This document shows positions 1 through 11,047 of a stretch of DNA of 64,000 nucleotides, one piece after another. Location: assembly GCA_013076295.1 (NCBI GenBank), contig RQOL01000718.1, positions 5,368,081-5,432,080 of the forward strand, given 5' to 3'. The first letter of the stretch is position 1, and every line of letters starts with the position of its first letter. The translations under genes were made by a program, and so were the position numbers. This DNA is from Sanderia malayensis. Lineage: Eukaryota > Cnidaria > Scyphozoa > Semaeostomeae > Pelagiidae. The notes below the pieces were generated by a model, which worked only from the letters and a program-made list of their open reading frames with translations, was not told the DNA's origin and did not search any database.

Positions 1-592
1 AGAGATTGGATTGATTTGAAGATCAGTATGGTAAAGATAAGGGTTGCGTGTGCAAATCGTCAGCTATCAATCTGGATCAGCGTTTCGGGGGTTTGATGAC
101 AGTACGCTTTTATGATCACAGGCCCCCAGCACCCCGAAGGGCACCATCGCACAAGATAATGAATGCAGAAGTTAGAGACAATGGGAAAAACAAGGCGCGT
201 ACAACTGATCAGCTAAAGAAGACGAGTATCAGAATTCAGAAGCGCTATGAATATGTGGGGAATAGCGATCAATGTAAAGTAGAACTGCAAAAATAATATG
301 AATTCATAGTAACAAGATTTCGAAGTGAAGAATATTTAGTGTTTTTGGATACATGTTCAAGTTTTAATTGGAAAAAAAATAATTATAATTATGATGTATG
401 CTGCATAACAGCAACAACAATAACAATAGAAAACGTAATTACAACAGCAACAACAATGATGGCTGTTTGGCCAAATAGAAAGTATGAAATAGTAAATGTG
501 AAATTATTACACGAAGATGCCAACGATTTTGACTGTTTATAGTTTGAGGTTAGTCGTGACCAAAATGTCTCTTATGTTTTTGCTTCGTTTGA
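1..592. other. No recognisable gene
   Basis: The stretch is AT-rich with short open frames only. I see no domain, repeat boundary or RNA gene that I can support. Confidence 0.4.
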
Positions 593-1099
593 ATGCTAGG
601 TTGGGTGTTGTATCCGAAATGTTATGTAGATCGGTATCCTCTTGAATATGGTGCCAGTGTTGTCGTTATTAATGTTAAAGCTTACCCTACTAGGCCTAAA
701 CAAAACAAGTTAAAATGTTTGATCGGGCCTTGGTTTCGTGTTCAGTGGAATTGCAATGACATTGGTTGTAAGAAAAAATTGGTTGGCCACTGGCTTAGTT
801 TAAGAAGGGTTTATTCCTGGAACACAAGTACCCTCAGCATGGATCATGTTACAGAGGTGCATGGCATAATAAAGCATTTGAATGATAAGTATCATGTCAG
901 TGAAATCGAAGTTTCGCAGACAAATTATGTACAGAAAGATAAATATGACAATTCACCCATTGAAAGAGACGAGGAAAGTTCAGATAGTACAAACAGTAGT
1001 GAGGAGGATTTAGAAAGAGACCAGCATCAAAGAGCACATTTCTATTTATCATCATCAGATTCCTCTTGTTATCAAAGTGATGATTGGAAACTCGTTTAA
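593..1099 (+). CDS. Hypothetical protein with acidic serine-rich tail
   Basis: An open frame of 168 codons that I do not recognise. The first 80 residues are mixed hydrophobic and basic with several Cys and Trp. The last 60 are rich in Ser, Glu and Asp, as in a disordered tail. The ATG is not preceded by anything that fixes the start, and no partner gene lies close by on this strand. It could be an exon or transposon remnant, or chance. The biased tail is the only argument for real coding. Confidence 0.25.
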   Translation: MLGWVLYPKCYVDRYPLEYGASVVVINVKAYPTRPKQNKLKCLIGPWFRVQWNCNDIGCKKKLVGHWLSLRRVYSWNTSTLSMDHVTEVHGIIKHLNDKYHVSEIEVSQTNYVQKDKYDNSPIERDEESSDSTNSSEEDLERDQHQRAHFYLSSSDSSCYQSDDWKLV

Positions 1100-1403
1100 A
1101 TAGCTGCCATCATGATTTTGGAAAGAATTAATGTAAGTAAAACATTCTCGCATGTTGTACATGAATTATACAAATTAACACACAATGAAGGGCTATCATC
1201 CCCTTATCTGAATAGTGTGAAATAAGAGATAACTAACAAACAAAATGGGAACCATTGTCCTCTTTTATCATAGAAATCTAGAAAGTTATAAAAAACTCAA
1301 GTGTTCAGTCATCTAGTTTCTTAAAATGGCCATAATTGGTAAGATTGTCATTTCATTTTGAGTTTTGTAGCTTGCACAATCCACGCATACTGAAAGTTGA
1401 TTT

Positions 1404-2694
1404 TCACAATTTGGCATATACATTCAGTTCTTTGAAATGTTTTAATTTTTTCGACTTCCATTCCCTTCCATTCCCTTTCACTTCACTGCCAGGCCTTTCC
1501 CTAAAGATTTCTGCTCTTACCAACTGTTGACTTAGAGCAATGATATCACTATTTGTGTCACATTTCCTGTTTTTCCCCGATGGCTTCTTTGCATTGTTAA
1601 CAATGTCAAAATTTGTCATGACAGCTTCCCTCTCTTGGTAAGAAGTGCTTGCTCTTTTTATACTGTCATCTGTAATTTTCCCTTGAAACTCTCTACAGTC
1701 TAACTTAAATAATTTGTTCCAATGTTCTACAGCTCTATCTATTTTTTTATTATTATCTGTTTTCCCAGTCTTGTTTATAAACCGATTCCAAACAAGATCA
1801 AATGACAGCTTTGATGGCAAAAGATAGTAGATCTGGGAAAACATCAGGAATGTGTAGTAGGTATATTTGGTTCGACCATCTAACTGGTACAGAAGAAAAA
1901 TGACTTTGTAAAGACGCATCAAACGATTGCTGTCTGCGTGCTGTCTTGCATCCTCAAAATCAAGTGCAAGGAGCCCCAGTGCCAAGGCATTTGAAGATTA
2001 TTTCAAAACACTGTCAGAAAATGAGTTGGCAGTAGATTTTCCTATGACACACTCTTGGTCATTGGCAGAGGAGCTTGTGGGTGCATGTGCATCTCTTAAA
2101 TGATTTCTCAAGTTACCGTTTCGCTTGTAGCTTCTACCACAAATTTCACAGACAAAGTTATTAGGCACTGTTTGGTTTGCCTGATCCACCTCATCTCTGC
2201 AGCTTGTCAATGGATCTGGATGGAATTCCGTCATTTGCTTCTGCAATTCTGATTGGCTTCTTGTCTCTTTTCCACAATACTGGCATTTTTTCTCCTGAGA
2301 TTCCATCAATGGGTGTTCTACATGTTTTACCTGCGCATCATCTGAGTGCTTTGATTTTAAGTGCTTTCTCAGAGTTGCCACTTTTTTGAAGCTTTTACCA
2401 CAGTGCTTACTTTTGTATATATTTTCATCTTCAAACTGATCTTGAATGGCAGAAAAAGCGAAGTCAGCAATAAGTTCCAATATCTCATCCATTGCTTTCT
2501 TGAAGTGCAGCAAGTATCATAGCTTTAGTATACTCTGTCAGCAGATCCTTTGCTGCATCAATATCTTTCATAGGATCATCTTGAACCTTCATGGCATGCA
2601 GAAAGTTTTTTGCTGCATAAAGTGTGCCAGCATCAGAACTTGATTCTCGATCATAGAGAAGATGCCACACAACCTCGAGACTAAAATAAATCAA
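1404..2694 (-). pseudogene. DUF6589-like protein with C2H2 zinc fingers, broken
   Basis: Three minus-strand open stretches follow one another in different frames: 2694-2485, 2513-1998 and 1985-1404. The middle one carries about three C2H2-like fingers (CGKSFKKVATLRKHLKSKH, CQYCGKETRSQ and CEICGRSYKRNGNLRNHLRDAH). The last one has the hydrophobic helical pattern I associate with the C-terminus of the metazoan DUF6589 family (LLALDFEDARQHADSNRL, then an LVWNRFINK segment). That family is multi-copy in invertebrates and looks mobile or mobile-derived; its function is unknown. The frame changes may be frameshifts or short introns. The family call is from memory of the pattern, not from a search. 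Confidence 0.5.
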
Positions 2695-2954
2695 AGGGTA
2701 ACCTTTTGATGCTCACAGCATATAAACCGTCGGAAGAAAAAGATATTGAAAATAAGCGCCTCCGAAAGAAACCAATAATGAAAATAAACGCCCAGAAAAT
2801 AAGAAATTTTCATTTGTTAATGCACTTGTGTTAAAAGTTCCAGAAGCTTTACAAAGTCCCTTGCTGGAAGCAGATGTTACAGCAATATGTAGCATGTCGT
2901 TCATAGAAAAAGTAAGCGCAAGTGTTTACCATGCGACTTACCATGCACCAGTGT

Positions 2955-3296
2955 TTGCTATGCGACTTACCACCATGGAAACACCGGTTCCCATTTGATC
3001 ACCGAAGTTAAGCATGGTTGGGCCAGGTCATTACCAGGATGGGCGACCACCTGGAAACACCCGGCATCACAGGCACAGCACCTCACCAAGGTATAAAATT
3101 GGTACCTCAGTGATGAAGGCAAGTAAAAAACATCAGAAGCGCCAACTGTTCGGCTGCACATTGTGTGAATAATACACCCCATGAAAGGGAAAAAAATGCT
3201 TGAGCTGAGGGGTAATGGAATTGAATTGTAAAGCGCCTTTGAATATCGAATTATAGTAAAAACGCTATATAAAAGCAATAACTTTACTTTACTTTT
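2955..3296 (+). repeat. 5S rRNA-derived SINE (SINE3-like) with target duplication
   Basis: Positions about 2960-3078 read as a 5S rRNA relative: ACACCGGTTCCCATTTGATC, then GATCACCGAAGTTAAGC (5S box A region), then GGATGGGCGACCACCTGG (box C region). Unlike a real 5S gene it has no T-run terminator. It continues for about 200 bases into a body ending in GCTATATAAAAGC and an ACTTT-repeat tail. The 8-bp duplication ACCAGTGT flanks it at 2947-2954 and 3297-3304, which proves retroposition. Such elements are transcribed by Pol III from the internal 5S promoter and mobilised by a partner LINE. Confidence 0.8.
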
Positions 3297-3304
3297 ACCA
3301 GTGT

Positions 3305-3820
3305 AGCATTGTTACTGCTTGATATTGAACTTTTCATGGGTTTTCAGCAGAAATGGGAATATGTAGGCTGAAGATTTTCAAAAAGATGCAGTCTATACAA
3401 AAAGCTTGCACATTCACGGTGCACCTAGCAAACATTGGCCAAGAACTTAATTTGAATATGCAGTATGCAAAAAAGAATTCTGTTAAAAGGACTTGGAAAT
3501 ACACGGCAGTGGAGCAGTTTTCACAATACTTCTCCCGAAAGAGGATAAATTGAAAGGTTTTGTATGGAGAAAATTGTAGAAAGATCAGAAGTTTTGGTTG
3601 CAGCCTAATTGGTACATAGATTGGGGTTGTTTCCAAAGCATTTGAAAATCAGTTGAAATTGTATTATTGAAGCAGTGCAGTGTAGGACCTCAGTGCAGGT
3701 CTTTTCAGCCAGTAACCTACACAAAATGTGTTGCGAGCATGTGGCGCCATCAATTGATAAACATAAGCAATAAAAATGATAACTATAACGGCAATATAAG
3801 TATAACTAAATATTTTCACC
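3305..3820. other. No recognisable gene
   Basis: Only short open frames are present on both strands. I see no domain. Confidence 0.4.
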
Positions 3821-3850
3821 ACGTTTCGGGCATGTACCCATTATCAAGTA
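3821..3850 (-). ncRNA. Degenerate hammerhead-like motif of a Penelope-like 3' end
   Basis: On the minus strand the order is CTTGATAA, a GGGTACATGCCC self-complementary stem, then CGAAACG. This follows the hammerhead core (CTGATGA, stem II, GAAA) known from Penelope-like elements. The CTGATGA box has mutated and no clear cleavage triplet is visible, so it is probably inactive. The similar motif near 22413 supports the assignment. Confidence 0.3.
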
Positions 3851-3888
3851 AAATAGAATATAAGAACAGCGGTTGAAGTAGAATAGAT

Positions 3889-4165
3889 ATTAGACTAGGG
3901 GTCATCACTTGCTTCGCTCCTTTCGCTCCGTTAGACTAGGGGTCATCACTTGCTTTGTTCGCCCCAGCCCGTCAAGTAAAAAAAACTTAATGTGGTGCAT
4001 TCGCTCGCGCTCATGCCCATTGATTAGATTGGCTTGCTCCACTCGCCTAAGAGTGTGTTATCAAGAACCAGTGATTGGATGGCGTGCTTTGCGCACTGCA
4101 TTCGCAAGCGCTCATGCCCCGTCCAATTGATTGGTTTGCTGCGCTCGCTTGATACTCTGTTGTTG
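3889..4165 (+). repeat. Dispersed GC-rich repeat X, degenerate copies
   Basis: The stretch begins ATTAGACTAGG and holds phrases shared with four better copies at 17413, 28834, 63623 and 63818: CCCGTCAAGTA, CTTAATGTGG and CGCTCATGCCC. Here the unit is partly duplicated and lacks the (CATA)n tail that follows the other copies. There is no coding potential. The small open frames across it are by-products of GC-rich sequence. Confidence 0.45.
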
Positions 4166-6060
4166 AGATTAGTTATCTGGTTGGTACGCATGCGCGTGTT
4201 CTATTCGCTTTCATTTATGCTTCCAGTAGTACAGCACACATTTGGGGGTGTGTGAATGGAATTTGACAGATTAGCCTCGTTTTGAGAAAAGTAGCCTCGT
4301 ATTGGTGGGCAGGTAAAAATGGATCATATAGTGGCAACACACCTCTAAAAACACAATACTTTTTGTGAAAGGTTAGTGAAAAGCTAATTAATGTAAATCG
4401 TAAGTTAACTTTCACTTGACTAATATACATATGTCATAACGATGAGGTTTGATATTGGGCAGGTATTTCATTTGAATCACAATGATGTAGGTAATACATT
4501 GTCATTTTAGCAGTTTCCCATTTCAGTCAATTATTATGAGGCAATAGCCTGTCACAAAAGGCTAGTGAAATTAAAATGTGATTGAAACTTACCTAGGCAG
4601 AATTCTCTTTCGATGAGTTTGTTAAGGATTCCATTGACTTTTCATATACATTGTACAAAATGTTTGTTTCAGTCATTTGACAATTGCATGGTGTGAATAG
4701 CGAATATTAGTGACATTGACAGCTTTTGTTCATCATTTCAGCATTTGTTTCACTAAGTATCATATGGGAGAAAAGATATAATTAATAACAAAATTAAATG
4801 ACCATATAAAAGTGCCAAATAATAAAGGACAATAGAACAATATGATAGTTGTGAAGCTGCATTGATTATTCCCTTTGTGGACTATTTGAAAAACATGTTT
4901 GAAATGCAAAATTTGTGAAAATTATCTTTATGTTTTCCTACATAACTTGATGTACTAATAGAAAGAGGTAGATAGAGATTGCTTATTAATTAGTGGAAAC
5001 AAACTTTCATGTTGTTGTGATATATTTTCATTGGCTTTCTGCACTTGTGCATTAAGAGGTTGGTAAATGTCAATTGTTAAGTGTTCATGTAATGCATGAA
5101 TTATTAATTAGATGACCTGACAGTGTGTGTATGTAACATCAGGTTAGTTTTCCTAGAGCTTAATACAATTATTACTGTAAACATCATTACAGTAGTTTCC
5201 TTGACATACAGCAAGGAAACTGAACAGGAAAAGCCTTTGAAGATGATTTTTAGGTCATTCATCATTAGTATTGGGAAAAAATCTTAGTTTCAAGAAGATG
5301 TTGATGTATGTAACACATAGAGGAGGCAATGAACACAAAGGAATCCATAAAGTGGCAAATGCTGGAAGAACTATTTTGAGTCAAAGCTTGCACTCGTAGG
5401 CACATATAGTCAGGGCACCAGAAATTTATTTTGAATCAGCAAAACTGTAAAGTTGTAAAACAATTGTTGAGGTCTGCATGGCCTAACCGAAGAAACTGTC
5501 ATGTCGTGTCAGGGCAATCAGTGAAGTTTGGATGGCCTGACCAAAATTAAGCTGGTGATTGGATTGCAAATTGTTAAATATAGGACCTAAATGTATTCAC
5601 CTACCTGTAAGACACATCGAAAATGTTCTCTGTAAATGTGAAGATAGTTTTCGAACTTTAAGTTGTCCTCTTGATACGTTTTTGTGATGCTAAAGTCAAG
5701 CCGTTTCATGATTCAAATTCATATTTCATAATAAGGCATTTCAAAAGTTAGCGGCGCCATTGATGGAATTGAGGCCAAAGTCTTTTTCAATGTAATACAA
5801 TGGCCTCGTTTAAATGTCAAATAAACTGCTATTATTGGTTAAGATAAACTACAGAAATGCATCTCATTAAAAATTAACATTGATGAATCTGATTAGATAC
5901 TAACAGAGAGTAGATTAATCCTGCAATTTTTTTATATATGATACATTAATACAAAAATAGTAATCAATTAATTATTATTCTTGACAGTTATCAATGGGTG
6001 GCGAAGATGAATGGGAGATAATTTGTCCCGTCTGTAGATTGTAGTAATATCTTCATTCAT
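4166..6060. other. No recognisable gene
   Basis: AT-rich sequence with no open frame worth keeping. One small hairpin (GTTTCCTTG ... CAAGGAAAC) lies near 5195-5223. Nothing else was recognised. Confidence 0.5.
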
Positions 6061-6271
6061 CATGTGGAGTGTCCAACGGTATTGACAGCATTGTTCAATG
6101 TCAAATTGACACTCGTGTGGCACAAATCAACGACACAGATATCTGTTCTTTTGATGCTTCGTGCATTCTCATCATTAAGTTTGGTCTTAGCAAAAAAAAG
6201 AAGATTGCCACAATCCTGGCCAAAACCTTTGAGACAACTCTCAAATATTCCATCGTTTGCTATTAAGCAAT

Positions 6272-6375
6272 CCCCCGTTCCCCCTAATCAATGTTGTTTC
6301 CAAATATTCCTTGTTTCCTGCATTGCTCATTCAACTCGCATCATAAAAACCAACATTGATTAGGGGGAATGGGGG
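6272..6375. repeat. 25-bp inverted repeat (hairpin)
   Basis: The arm at 6272-6296 (CCCCCGTTCCCCCTAATCAA...) is complementary to 6351-6375 with one mismatch, around a 54-base loop. It may be a small foldback or the edge of an unrecognised element. Confidence 0.6.
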
Positions 6376-6451
6376 GTTTTCAGTCATAAATGGGGTATAG
6401 TTCTACAATGTTCTGTTTCTTCATTATGATTCGAACAAGTCTCAAAGAGTT

Positions 6452-7621
6452 TTGTCCAAGATTGTAGTGGGAATATTCATGCTGAATAAAATCAACCAGA
6501 AGTATAAGAAAAACGATATTGGTTTATACAGAGATGATGGTATTGCTGTATTCAAGAATGTAAGTGGCCCAGAATCAGAACGGATTAAGAAGAACTTGCA
6601 ATCCATATTCAAAGAAAGCGGCCTGGATCTAGTAATTGAATGCAACAAAAAAGTGGTGGATTTTTTAGACGTCACACTAAACCTAAATGATGGAACATAC
6701 AGACCATTCCACAAACAAAATAGTGTAATCCAGTACATAAACGTTGAATCAAACCATCCGCCGAATATAATAAAGCAAGTCCCGAAAACTATAGAGAAAC
6801 GACTATCTGATCATTCCTCCAGCGAAAAGATATTCAAAGAAGCAGCTCCTGCTTATGAAAAAGCATTGAAAGAATCAGGATACGATGGAAATCTGAAATA
6901 TAATCCAAGTAAAAGCAAATCAAGCAACACAAATCGAAAAAGGAAAAGAAACATTATATGGTTCAATCCACCGTTTAGTAAAAATGTGGTAACGAAAGTT
7001 GGAAACCTTTTCTTAAAGTTATTGGACAAACATTTCCCACGGCACCACAAGTACTACAAATTATTCAACAGAAATACAGTCAAGGTTAGCTACAGCTGTA
7101 CCAAAAATGTGAAATCCATCATCAATATTCACAATAAAAATATCATCAACGAAAGCGCATCCAAGGAAAGCAGCAAAACATGCAACTGCATTCAAAAAGA
7201 AAAATGCCTCCTTAATGGAAAATGCCTTTCTGAGAATATCATTTATCAAGCATCAGTAACATCGAATGAGCCTGGCTACATGGATAAAGTTTACATAGGG
7301 TTAGCGGAAACTACGTTCAAGAAAAGATACGCAAATCACAAGAAATCGTTCAATCACGAAAAGTATGTAAACGAAACAGAGCTTTCAAAAGAAATTTGGA
7401 AAATCATGCGGAAAAATTACATTCCACAAGTTAATTGGAAAATTATTAAGAAATGTACGTCTTTTAATCAAGCCACTTACAAATGTAATCTTTGTTTGAA
7501 CGAGAAGCTAGAAATTGCACTGTATGAAGGGGAAAACATATTGAATAAAAGAACCGAGCTAATTTCGAAGTGCAGACATGTAAATAAGTTCTCTCTGTTA
7601 CGCCATGATTCGATCGATTAG
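6452..7621 (+). CDS. Penelope-like element: RT C-terminal part plus GIY-YIG endonuclease
   Basis: An open frame of 389 codons. Residues about 20-130 hold the end of a Penelope-type reverse transcriptase. The catalytic YRDDGIAVF motif is near residue 26, followed by DFLDVTLNL and a SNHPPNIIKQVPKTIEKRL segment typical of the thumb. A Cys-rich linker (CNCIQKEKCLLNGKC) leads to a GIY-YIG nuclease from about residue 280 (VYIGLAETTFKKRYANHKKSF). The upstream half of the RT is missing, so this is a 5'-truncated copy; the listed start is simply the first in-frame Met. Penelope-like elements copy their RNA into chromosomal breaks made by the endonuclease. A (TACA)n microsatellite follows 3'. Confidence 0.85.
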   Translation: MSKIVVGIFMLNKINQKYKKNDIGLYRDDGIAVFKNVSGPESERIKKNLQSIFKESGLDLVIECNKKVVDFLDVTLNLNDGTYRPFHKQNSVIQYINVESNHPPNIIKQVPKTIEKRLSDHSSSEKIFKEAAPAYEKALKESGYDGNLKYNPSKSKSSNTNRKRKRNIIWFNPPFSKNVVTKVGNLFLKLLDKHFPRHHKYYKLFNRNTVKVSYSCTKNVKSIINIHNKNIINESASKESSKTCNCIQKEKCLLNGKCLSENIIYQASVTSNEPGYMDKVYIGLAETTFKKRYANHKKSFNHEKYVNETELSKEIWKIMRKNYIPQVNWKIIKKCTSFNQATYKCNLCLNEKLEIALYEGENILNKRTELISKCRHVNKFSLLRHDSID

Positions 7622-7737
7622 TACGCGTAATTTGTAACGAATATTTAGCATAATCAACTGAAGATTGTCGCGAGTAGACAGCATGAAACACTGAGTATTG
7701 AAAAATGCTGTAGTTTTTCTTTGTTTCTGCTCTTCGT

Positions 7738-7882
7738 GTGTATATACATACGTACATACCTACATACCTACATACATACGTACATACGCACATACGTACA
7801 TACATACATACCTACATACATGCCTACATACATACCTACATACATACCTACATACCTACATACCTACATACATACATACTCT
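7738..7882 (+). repeat. (TACA)n microsatellite
   Basis: About 145 bases of imperfect TACATACC/TACATACG tetranucleotide repeats. They lie between the 3' end of the Penelope-like fragment and repeat R. The open frames across it (HTYIHTY) are artefacts of the repeat. Confidence 0.95.
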
Positions 7883-8078
7883 ACAATGCATACTACGACG
7901 TAACATTTCTAAAACACGTAAAGATAGGAGGTCGAATCTCCCCTGGCAAGCGACCGCCCGCGCCCACGCTGCCCCCCTGAAAGCCCTTTCTGAAATATGA
8001 TAATTTCAGTGTGAAGTTTGAAAAAAATTTTAGTTGCCCTCAAAAACCTAATCCATCCTGGAAAATTTAACCCAATCT

Positions 8079-8387
8079 TATGGAGTCATATCGATGTCAA
8101 AATTCAAAATCCACATTCGGAATGCAACATTGCAATATGAAATGTGAGATCTGTGTTCGGAATGCAAAATGGGAGTTTGCGATGTAAGAATGCAATTCAC
8201 AATGTCACAATAAACGCAAAGCAGGCAATTTATTAATTCACAACATTGACTTGATTTATGCTAATGTTCATTGTAATTTGATAAGTCATCAAAGTGACTG
8301 CCCAATTCATCAAGTCAAACGTGCAAGGCAAGATGGCAATTCATAATGTTAATGCTTTGCGCTCCTTAATATTTTGGCGGGAAATTC
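8079..8387 (+). repeat. Left terminal inverted repeat of the IS3EU-like element
   Basis: 309 bases matching the reverse complement of 12549-12857 with very few differences. It ends at GGCGGGAAATTC. Confidence 0.9.
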
Positions 8388-8425
8388 AACACGTGGTTTT
8401 TCGTGTCATTCGCAACGGGAGGAAA

Positions 8426-10678
8426 ATGGATGGCAATGACAATAGCAGGGAGAGTCCGTCGCAACAGAATCAAATGGATCGCGAAAGGATAGCTACGTTG
8501 TTGAGAAATGCAATACAACTTGTAGGCCTAAATTCAGGTTCCAACTGGGGAAGTATGAATACCAGTGAACAAAGTCAGCCAACAGGCCTTGGTCAACTGC
8601 AACTGGATCGTGCACCTAGGCCCACATCACCATCACATATGTCCATCAACGGCATGCCTTCCAGGCGAATCCCATCTGGGGAAAGTGCACACACTGCTTT
8701 TTCTAGATGTTTTCCGGCAGCCAGGGGAATTCCTAATCCAACAGGAAGAAGAAAGAGAGCCGCAAGCACAAGATTTCCTGCACCCTATTTTGTTCCACCT
8801 ACAACTTGGACTCATGAGTTTTTTCTGCTGAGTAAATCATCTGCTCGTCACACACCTGAGAGATCACAGATTGATACAATGCAAAAGGCTGGATTGGGAA
8901 GGTGCAAGGTGGTATTTGAAGATAAAAGAGGTGATCATGCACATGTAAGGGCAACCCTTGAAAAATACTACCCAAAGCTTGCATCACAGAATGGTGCATT
9001 TCAGCTGCTAAGATGTCTGTCAGGTGGATGTGGAACACGAGAATTGTCAGTTATTCCAATGGGAGTCGATGGTTATCCTGTCTCTTTGCTGAAAGAAGTA
9101 TGCAAATCATCCACCATTTACATAAGGCCAATGCAAACAAGTCTGTCAATGGAAAGTGTTTTGCCTGATGTTCCACAGACTGTATATCAAGGAAATATTG
9201 CAATGGCTCAATGTCTGAATTGTAATTCAGAAGTGGAATTAAGTAAATTTAATGATCACACTGCAAATTGCCCCAAAATGTATGCCTCAATTGATGACTG
9301 TGTTCTTCCGTCTGAGGTCAAGGAATATGATCATAAAGCTGCAAATTCAAATTCCATCTTGCACACATTACAAACCATATTTGTTGATAAAGAGATAGAG
9401 GAGCTTCAACGAGCTGCTACACAATCATCTGATGTTCATGCAGCAGTTGATGTCATTTTAGATGCCCAGAGGGGAGATTTACCAACATCATCTGTTGTTG
9501 TCCAACCCACAGGCTCAGCATCACACAACAATGTGGAAACAGCAACCATTTCTTCACTTCAACAACTATTAGTTCAGTTTCAAGAGGAACATCATTCTAC
9601 CCAAGAAGTCAAGATTTCTGTTGACAGAGATGAAATTTGGCGTTGTGGTCTTTTGTTTTACAAAAAATGTATTGCAAACCCAAGCCGACTTCACATGAAT
9701 GTTGAAGTGAACTTCACTGACTTAACAGGACAACAGTCAAGCATGGATGCTGGTGCATTGGCTACTGAATTTTTTGGTGCTCTGTTGAAGGAAGCATCTT
9801 TGAGGTTGCTTGAAGGGATGGAAAACAACTTGGTGCCAAAAAGGAGTGGAGGGAATGTTACTAACTTTGTAATATTGGGTATGCTGATTGGGCATTCATT
9901 GCTCCATAGGGGTCCATGTTTACCTGTTATGGCACCATGGGTTTATGATATGATAAGCGGAAAGATGGCATTTGATGATGTTGCAACCAAAATAACAAAG
10001 GCCATGATTCCTTTAAATGCAGCATCCAGCACAGCATTAGAGGTAATAGATTTACTGGATAAATGTACAGACAATGCATCCATTGATGTCATTCTGGACA
10101 CACCTAATTACATGCAAATTATCAATTCATCCCAATGGGATCCCACAGAAGTTGTAAATATGGAGTCAAAAGGAAGGGTTATCACTGAAATCATCTATGA
10201 TGAGCTTGTTCTGAAAAGAAAGGAGCAGATTACTGCAATTAGAGAAGGCTTGACTCATGTTGGATTTTTGAAACACATTGAAGCATTTCCAGAATTGTGC
10301 AGGCCAGTTTTTGTTGGAGGATCAGTGCCAGTTACATCTGCAAGTTTCATAAATTTGCTTGGTCCTATCGAGACAGAAGATAGAACGCAAGAGCAAGTTA
10401 AGTCATGGTTTTAGGAGTTTATCGAAGAGTCAACACAGGAGATCCTTTCGCAACTTCTGTGCTTTTCAACAGCGCTTCAGTCAATTCCACCATGGGGTTT
10501 GAGCAAGAATATCGTTGTAAAGTTCCTGGAAGATGATGATGAAAAGCTTTTTCCTGAGGCAATGGTGTGCTTTCAAATTATTTATCTGCCAACGGTGCAC
10601 ACATCAAAACTCACTTTCTGTAAATATTTATCACAAGCTTTGGAATATGAGTCACTTGGCTTCAGTGGCAGTGCATGA
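8426..10678 (+). pseudogene. HECT-domain (G2E3-like) protein of the transposon, nonsense-interrupted
   Basis: The frame is open upstream into the inverted repeat; I take the Met at 8426, the first outside it, as the start. Features include a Cys-rich segment (CLNCNSEVELSKFNDHTANC), a UBA/CUE-like helix region (EIEELQRAATQSSDVHAAVD) and, from about residue 410, a HECT-like N-lobe (FTDLTGQQSSMDAGALATEF). A TAG at 10412-10414 stops the frame. The same frame then continues to 10678 with a HECT C-lobe tail containing AMVCFQIIYLP, where the catalytic thioester Cys of HECT ligases lies. The truncated product therefore cannot act as a ligase. Similar HECT-like proteins accompany this transposon class in fish and cnidarians, to my knowledge. 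Confidence 0.75.
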
Positions 10679-11047
10679 GGTAAAACATTCAAACTGAAAG
10701 AGCAGATTGGTAACAAAGAGAAAGTTACCATAGAAAGTAATGCATGCAAATACAGAAATAAACAAACATGCTGAGAATTAAGTTGGCATTGTGTATTACA
10801 GTTATTTCCTTTTTAAATTTTATTAAATTTACAAAAATTATAAACTAACCCACTTTTATCAAAGTAATAGCTCCATTCAAGAATAGCCCCCCCCCCCGCT
10901 TGCTACGGGCCTGTTCCAAATATGTTCCAGTGCATTTTTATTTAATTATTGTTGAGTTCAAACGCTATCAAGTATATTCATTACAAATGTTTACGATGTT
11001 CTGTTATTTTCCTTGACAACATTTCTTGTTAAAAAAGTTGTTTTCTT
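10679..11047. other. Convergent intergenic spacer of the IS3EU-like element
   Basis: AT-rich 3' flank between two converging genes. It includes a C-run near 10887. No open frame or RNA gene was recognised. Confidence 0.5.

Noticed and set aside
2960..3078. A functional 5S rRNA gene
   Set aside because: It diverges from 5S at many positions, lacks a T-run terminator, continues into a SINE body and is flanked by a target duplication.
7698..8000. Open frames rich in HTYIHTY or YVCMYVCM (also at 17400, 28813, 63627 and 63760)
   Set aside because: They are translations of the (CATA)n microsatellites in several frames and have no coding character.
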